Origin: Winogradskyella eckloniae
Lineage (GTDB): Bacteria > Bacteroidota > Bacteroidia > Flavobacteriales > Flavobacteriaceae
Length of the DNA: 64,000 bases
Direction of reading: 5' to 3'
NCBI RefSeq assembly: GCF_013249045.1
Contig: NZ_JABRWP010000003.1
Coordinates: 62,001-126,000 of the forward strand
Under the pieces are notes generated by a model. It ran no database searches. It worked only from the letters and a program-made list of their open reading frames with translations, and had not been told where the DNA came from. Both the position numbers and the translations under genes were made by a program. Below, one piece after another: positions 63,601-64,000 of this stretch; the stretch's first letter is position 1; each line of letters opens with the position of its first letter.

Positions 63601-64000
63601 ATCAATAAAGAATTAGGGTTAAATAAAAACGAAAACCCAATTCAAGGCTCTTTTATAATTGAAGAATTAACCGATTTAGTTGAAGAAGCAGTATTACAAG
63701 AATTTGACAGAATTACAGAGCGTGGTGGTGTTTTAGGCGCTATGGAAACCATGTACCAACGCAGTAAAATACAAGAAGAGAGTTTGTATTATGAAACCTT
63801 GAAACACAACGGAAAATTCCCAATTATTGGTGTAAACACATTTTTAAGTTCTAAAGGTTCGCCAACAGTAATTCCTGCGGAAGTGATTAGAGCAACGGAA
63901 GAAGAGAAGCAATTCCAGATAAAAACTCTAGAGAATTTACATAAAGCCAATGATACTAAAGCGATGCTTAAAGACTTACAGCACAAAGCCATTAATAACG
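60643..64000 (+). CDS. icmF: Fused B12-dependent acyl-CoA mutase (IcmF type), 3' end outside the window
   Basis: The frame is open from ATG 60643 to the window end with no stop (1119 residues visible). Order: B12-binding domain (1-140) with DGHDASIN (H25) for the base-off cobalamin; a linker; a MeaB-like GTPase with Walker [10 protein letters not shown] (about 211-219), [10 protein letters not shown] and NKFDKRG; a second linker; then the mutase TIM-barrel with [28 protein letters not shown] and related segments. IcmF isomerises isobutyryl-CoA and n-butyryl-CoA and carries its own G-protein chaperone. Both linkers contain in-frame palindromic repeat sequence. Length is close to complete for the family (about 1080-1160). 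Confidence 0.95.
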   Translation, partial: MIQATPYKPKHKVRIVTAASLFDGHDASINIMRRIIQSTGVEVIHLGHDRSVDEVVNTAIQEDANAICLTSYQGGHNEYFKYMYDLLKERGAEHIKIFGGGGGVILPSEIKELMDYGIARIYSPDDGRAMGLQGMINDLVEQSDYLSPSLILPKGKEITQSLKDKDVNTIARLISFAENQHDKFEKLFSQTSKNSSPLGKLEGAPVLGITGTGGAGKSSLVDELVRRFLIDFPEKTIGLVSVDPSKRKTGGALLGDRIRMNAINSPRVYMRSLATRQSNLALSKYVNEAVEVLKAAEYDLIILETSGIGQSDTEIIEHSDVSLYVMTPEFGAATQLEKIDMLDFADLVAINKFDKRGSLDALRDVKKQYMRNNNLWDTPQEDLPVYGTIASQFNDPGMNTLYKAIMDKLVEKADSDLKSTFHISDEMSEKIFVIPPSRTRYLSEIAENNRAYNKTAKTQVEVAQKLYGIYKTICSVMDVTSSAVEMSLIGKQGLNQDEILKQVQDDNKDFIKLLIAEFDRVKLNLDPYNWEVITGWDDKVNQYKNPIYSFKVRDKEIKIETHSESLSHLQIPRVALPKYQAWGDLLRWSLQENVPGEFPYTSGLYPFKRTGEDPARMFAGEGGPERTNRRFHYVSAGLPAKRLSTAFDSVTLYGNDPDLRPDIYGKIGNAGVSICCLDDAKKLYSGFDLANVMTSVSMTINGPAPMLLGFFMNAAIDQQCELYIKENGLEDDVEAKIAKLYKDKERPKYNGELPEGNNGLGLMLLGVTGDQVLPPDVYAEIKKNTIAQVRGTVQADILKEDQAQNTCIFSTEFALRLMGDVQEYFIANNVRNFYSVSISGYHIAEAGANPITQLALTLSNGFTYVEYYLSRGMDINKFGPNLSFFFSNGIDPEYAVIGRVARKIWAKAMKHKYGANARAQMLKYHIQTSGRSLHAQEIDFNDIRTTLQALYAIYDNCNSLHTNAYDEAITTPTEESVRRAMAIQLIINKELGLNKNENPIQGSFIIEELTDLVEEAVLQEFDRITERGGVLGAMETMYQRSKIQEESLYYETLKHNGKFPIIGVNTFLSSKGSPTVIPAEVIRATEEEKQFQIKTLENLHKANDTKAMLKDLQHKAINN
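61083..61111. repeat. Palindromic repeat inside icmF, first arm
   Basis: The 3' part is CCTTCCC-AAA-GGGAAGG, a perfect 7-bp palindrome with loop AAA (61095-61111), preceded by CCCATCCTTAAT. It is translated in frame as SLILPKGK in the linker after the B12-binding domain. Confidence 0.75.
61226..61252. repeat. Palindromic repeat inside icmF, second arm
   Basis: CTTCTCC-TTT-GGGGAAG then TTAGAAGGGG. It is roughly the reverse complement of the repeat at 61083, diverged at several bases, and reads in frame as SPLGKLEG just before the GTPase domain. The two arms lie 114 bp apart around ordinary linker codons. Confidence 0.65.
62075..62160. repeat. Two further palindromic repeats inside icmF (second linker)
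   Basis: GTCACATCGAGCGCAGTCGA at 62077-62096 continues into GATGTCTC and matches a sequence often seen between genes in flavobacteria (from memory). ATCCTGAA-GCAAG-TTCAGGAT at 62137-62157 is a perfect 8-bp palindrome of the same family as 31144-31164. Both are translated in frame (DVTSSAVEM and [10 protein letters not shown]) between the GTPase and mutase domains. Confidence 0.75.

Overview
The window is low-GC, gene-dense DNA from a marine-type member of the Flavobacteriaceae (Bacteroidota). Evidence: Por/type IX secretion C-terminal sorting domains, Bacteroidetes -7 promoter boxes (TAnnTTTG), neighbouring GSII and GSIII glutamine synthetases, an Asn/Lys-rich Rho, flavobacterial DUF families (DUF4293, DUF3667, DUF3078, DUF1599, DUF4197) and VGIGTTxP-type adhesin repeats. 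The genus cannot be fixed from the sequence alone.

Region 1 (1-6440) is the right end of an integrated island at an initiator tRNA gene. A two-gene cassette (an unrecognised protein whose 5' end lies outside the window, overlapping a phospholipase-D-like protein) looks like a candidate defence module. It is followed by two tandem, related end-units. Each carries a Fic gene (one intact, one with about 977 bp deleted), integrase debris, and a tRNA-fMet 3'-half that acts as an attachment-site repeat. A terminator after the last repeat marks the chromosomal edge.

Region 2 (6.7-14.6 kb) holds surface proteins: a T9SS-sorted protein, a 0.9 kb gap without genes, and a 1594-residue adhesin or fibre-like protein made of nearly identical 1023/1026-bp tandem repeats. 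Both genes have the same kind of 20-bp-period tandem sequence motif near their 5' ends.

Region 3 (14.7-31.1 kb) is mainly housekeeping: an SLC13 transporter, a TrmH-type methyltransferase, Rho, TruA, an ABC exporter, a folP/lipoprotein/cdaA/DUF3667 run, a DoxX-like protein, an oligopeptide-type permease whose ATG seems to have been overwritten by a heptamer microsatellite, TpiA, PrmA and ClpS. Dispersed palindromic repeats lie in several intergenic gaps.

Region 4 (31.2-35.7 kb) is a sulfur/persulfide module on the minus strand: a Crp/Fnr regulator, two YeeE/YedE-type membrane proteins, TauE/SafE, a persulfide dioxygenase-rhodanese fusion and an HMA protein. A perfect 16-bp Crp-like palindrome sits about 41 bp upstream of the predicted transcription start of the dioxygenase gene.

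Region 5 (35.7-60.5 kb) contains tRNA-Arg(ACG), a 50-residue conserved microprotein, a secreted endonuclease I, a BlaI/M56 receptor pair, a Ca/Na antiporter, divergent GSII and GSIII, a 45-residue exported peptide with its own terminator, PurM, DUF3078, a small ABC module, PrfA, signal peptidase, PyrF, envelope proteins, OmpA and PurU.

Region 6 (60.6-64.0 kb) is a large fused B12-dependent acyl-CoA mutase (IcmF type) that runs off the window. Its coding sequence carries several in-frame copies of palindromic repeats of the sort usually found between genes.
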